The position numbers and the translations under genes were made by a program. A stretch of 5,241 nt of DNA from assembly GCA_905198825.1 (NCBI GenBank), contig CAJKEF010000109.1, positions 1 to 5,241 of the forward strand. The letters are read 5' to 3'. How positions within the stretch are numbered: the stretch's first letter is position 1; each line of letters opens with the position of its first letter. Of this stretch, positions 4,463 through 5,241 are shown one piece after another. The notes below the pieces were generated by a model that saw nothing but the letters and a program-made list of their open reading frames with translations, was not told where the DNA came from and ran no database searches. The stretch is from an uncultured Collinsella sp. GTDB lineage: Bacteria > Actinomycetota > Coriobacteriia > Coriobacteriales > Coriobacteriaceae.

Positions 4463-5241
4463 ATGTCTGAGAACGAAGAGATCATGAACGAGACCGAGAA
4501 CGAGACCATGGCTGCCGAGGTCGAGGCAGTCGAGACCGTGGAGACCGAAGCTGCCGAGGTTGAGGCTGCTGACGAGGTTTCCGCCGAGGAGGAGGCCGAG
4601 GTTGTCGAGGCCGCCGTTGATTACGATGACGAAGAGCTGATGGACAAGATGCAGAAGGCCGCCCGCCTGCTGCGTAGCCGTCGCTTTGCTATTTCCAAGG
4701 AGGAGGAGGCCAAGGCCGAGCGCATGGCGAACATCGAGCGCGCCATCAAGCTTCTTGACCTCAAGCCCAAGATGGAGCAGAAGGAAATGTCCGACCTGCT
4801 GGGCATGCGCCTTCGTGAGCTCGATAGTCTGATGGCCGAGGCCGAGGCTGCCGATCTGGTCGGCCGCATCGACGACGCCGAGGGCGATATGCGCAAGATC
4901 GTCGTCTTCGCCGCCGAGGATGCCGCTGAGGGCCTGGTCGAGCTTGCCAACAAGAAAGAGAAGCTCCTGCCCGAGCTTTCTTACGAGGAGGCCACCGAGC
5001 TGATGGCCGCTCTCGATAAGGTCATCGCTCCGCTCGTCGCCATGGGCCTGGACGAGGACCGCGGTCCTCGCGGCGGCCGTGACGACCGTGGTGGCCGTGG
5101 CGGCGACCGTGGCGGTCGCGGCGGCTTTGGCGATCGCGGTGGCCGTGGCGGCGACCGTGGCGGTCGCGGTGGCGATCGCGGTGGCCGCGGCGGCTTTGGT
5201 GACCGTGGCGGCGACCGTGGCGGTCGCGGCGGCTTTGGCGG
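4463..5241 (+). CDS. MarR-like winged-helix protein with acidic N-terminus and RGG-repeat tail (3' truncated)
   Basis: The frame opens at ATG 4463, 4 nt after AAGGAG, and gives 259 residues before the window ends without a stop. There are three parts. Residues 1-58 are acidic (25 Asp/Glu, no Lys or Arg before residue 62) and likely disordered. Residues ~59-193 are helical and resemble MarR proteins: KLLDLKPKMEQKEMSDLLGM (96-115) matches the helix-turn-helix region of the 'LKPEISQKELAYLLDM' type, then a recognition-helix equivalent (115-130), the wing DDAEGDMRKIVVF (137-149), and a C-terminal helix pair with LSYEEATELMAALDKV (172-187). From residue 199 the tail is Gly/Arg/Asp-rich, built on DRGGRGG heptads with Phe-Gly inserts. 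MarR proteins usually bind operator DNA as dimers. Here the recognition helix is acidic, and RGG tails elsewhere bind RNA or drive phase separation, so an RNA-linked role is possible. It may regulate the upstream exporter. The MarR assignment is by pattern, not alignment. Confidence 0.8.
   Translation, partial: MSENEEIMNETENETMAAEVEAVETVETEAAEVEAADEVSAEEEAEVVEAAVDYDDEELMDKMQKAARLLRSRRFAISKEEEAKAERMANIERAIKLLDLKPKMEQKEMSDLLGMRLRELDSLMAEAEAADLVGRIDDAEGDMRKIVVFAAEDAAEGLVELANKKEKLLPELSYEEATELMAALDKVIAPLVAMGLDEDRGPRGGRDDRGGRGGDRGGRGGFGDRGGRGGDRGGRGGDRGGRGGFGDRGGDRGGRGGFG
5084..5241 (+). repeat. Tandem coding repeat (DRGGRGG heptads), continues past window edge
   Basis: From residue 208 the protein is a run of DRGGRGG units, starting at residues 208, 215, 224, 231 and 238, with a DRGG-DRGGRGG variant at 247. 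Phe-Gly is inserted after the units ending at 221, 244 and 257. At DNA level the array keeps long exact copies: 32 nt at 5090-5121 recur at 5138-5169 (48-nt offset), and 38 nt at 5095-5132 recur at 5203-5240 (108-nt offset). Both offsets are whole codons, so copy-number change would keep the frame. Synonymous differences (CGT/CGC, GGC/GGT, GAC/GAT) exist between units. Confidence 0.9.

Noticed and set aside
4621..4953. A 110-codon Ser/Arg-rich frame on the minus strand within the MarR-RGG gene
   Set aside because: Its composition simply mirrors the Glu/Ala/Leu-rich coding strand, and it has no supporting start signal.
5084..5241. Could the repeated block be a CRISPR array or non-coding satellite?
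   Set aside because: The repeats are contiguous, keep an open frame, vary mainly at synonymous positions and continue directly from an upstream coding sequence.

Overview
The window looks like a chromosomal segment from a fermentative, gut-type actinobacterium of the class Coriobacteriia, most like Collinsella. This is inferred from moderately high GC, C/G-ending codons in most genes, purine-rich Shine-Dalgarno sites, a beta-glucoside-type PTS permease, a 136-residue peptide-deformylase-like protein and an Arg/Gly-tailed MarR-like protein. No tRNA, rRNA, CRISPR array, insertion sequence or origin was seen.

Layout from left to right. (1) The 3' part of a beta-glucoside-family PTS EIIBC gene (+), its 5' end lying outside the window, closed by a strong hairpin terminator. 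(2) A LysR-type regulator (-), converging on the PTS gene and sharing that terminator. (3) A short peptide-deformylase-like gene (-) 36 nt upstream of the regulator, so the two probably form a def-lysR transcription unit. (4) A divergent intergenic region of about 205 bp. Its + strand side, the leader of the next gene, contains two adjacent hairpins; the second one pairs with part of the ribosome-binding site. (5) A 471-residue, EmrB/LmrB-like MFS (DHA2) exporter (+). (6) A 152-bp gap with no recognisable terminator, whose second half carries four small hairpins in a row. (7) A gene (+) running off the right edge. It encodes a strongly acidic N-terminus, a MarR-like winged-helix core and a long repetitive tail built on the heptad DRGGRGG with F-G punctuation.

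How the parts may work together (inference). The divergent def-lysR / MFS arrangement suggests that the LysR protein controls the exporter from the shared region. The folded exporter leader suggests an extra RNA-level control. The MarR-like gene just downstream of the pump is a second candidate regulator, but its predicted recognition helix is acidic and its RGG-type tail suggests RNA binding or condensate-like behaviour. The items most worth following up are the MarR-RGG fusion with its structured leader and the hairpin-gated exporter leader.
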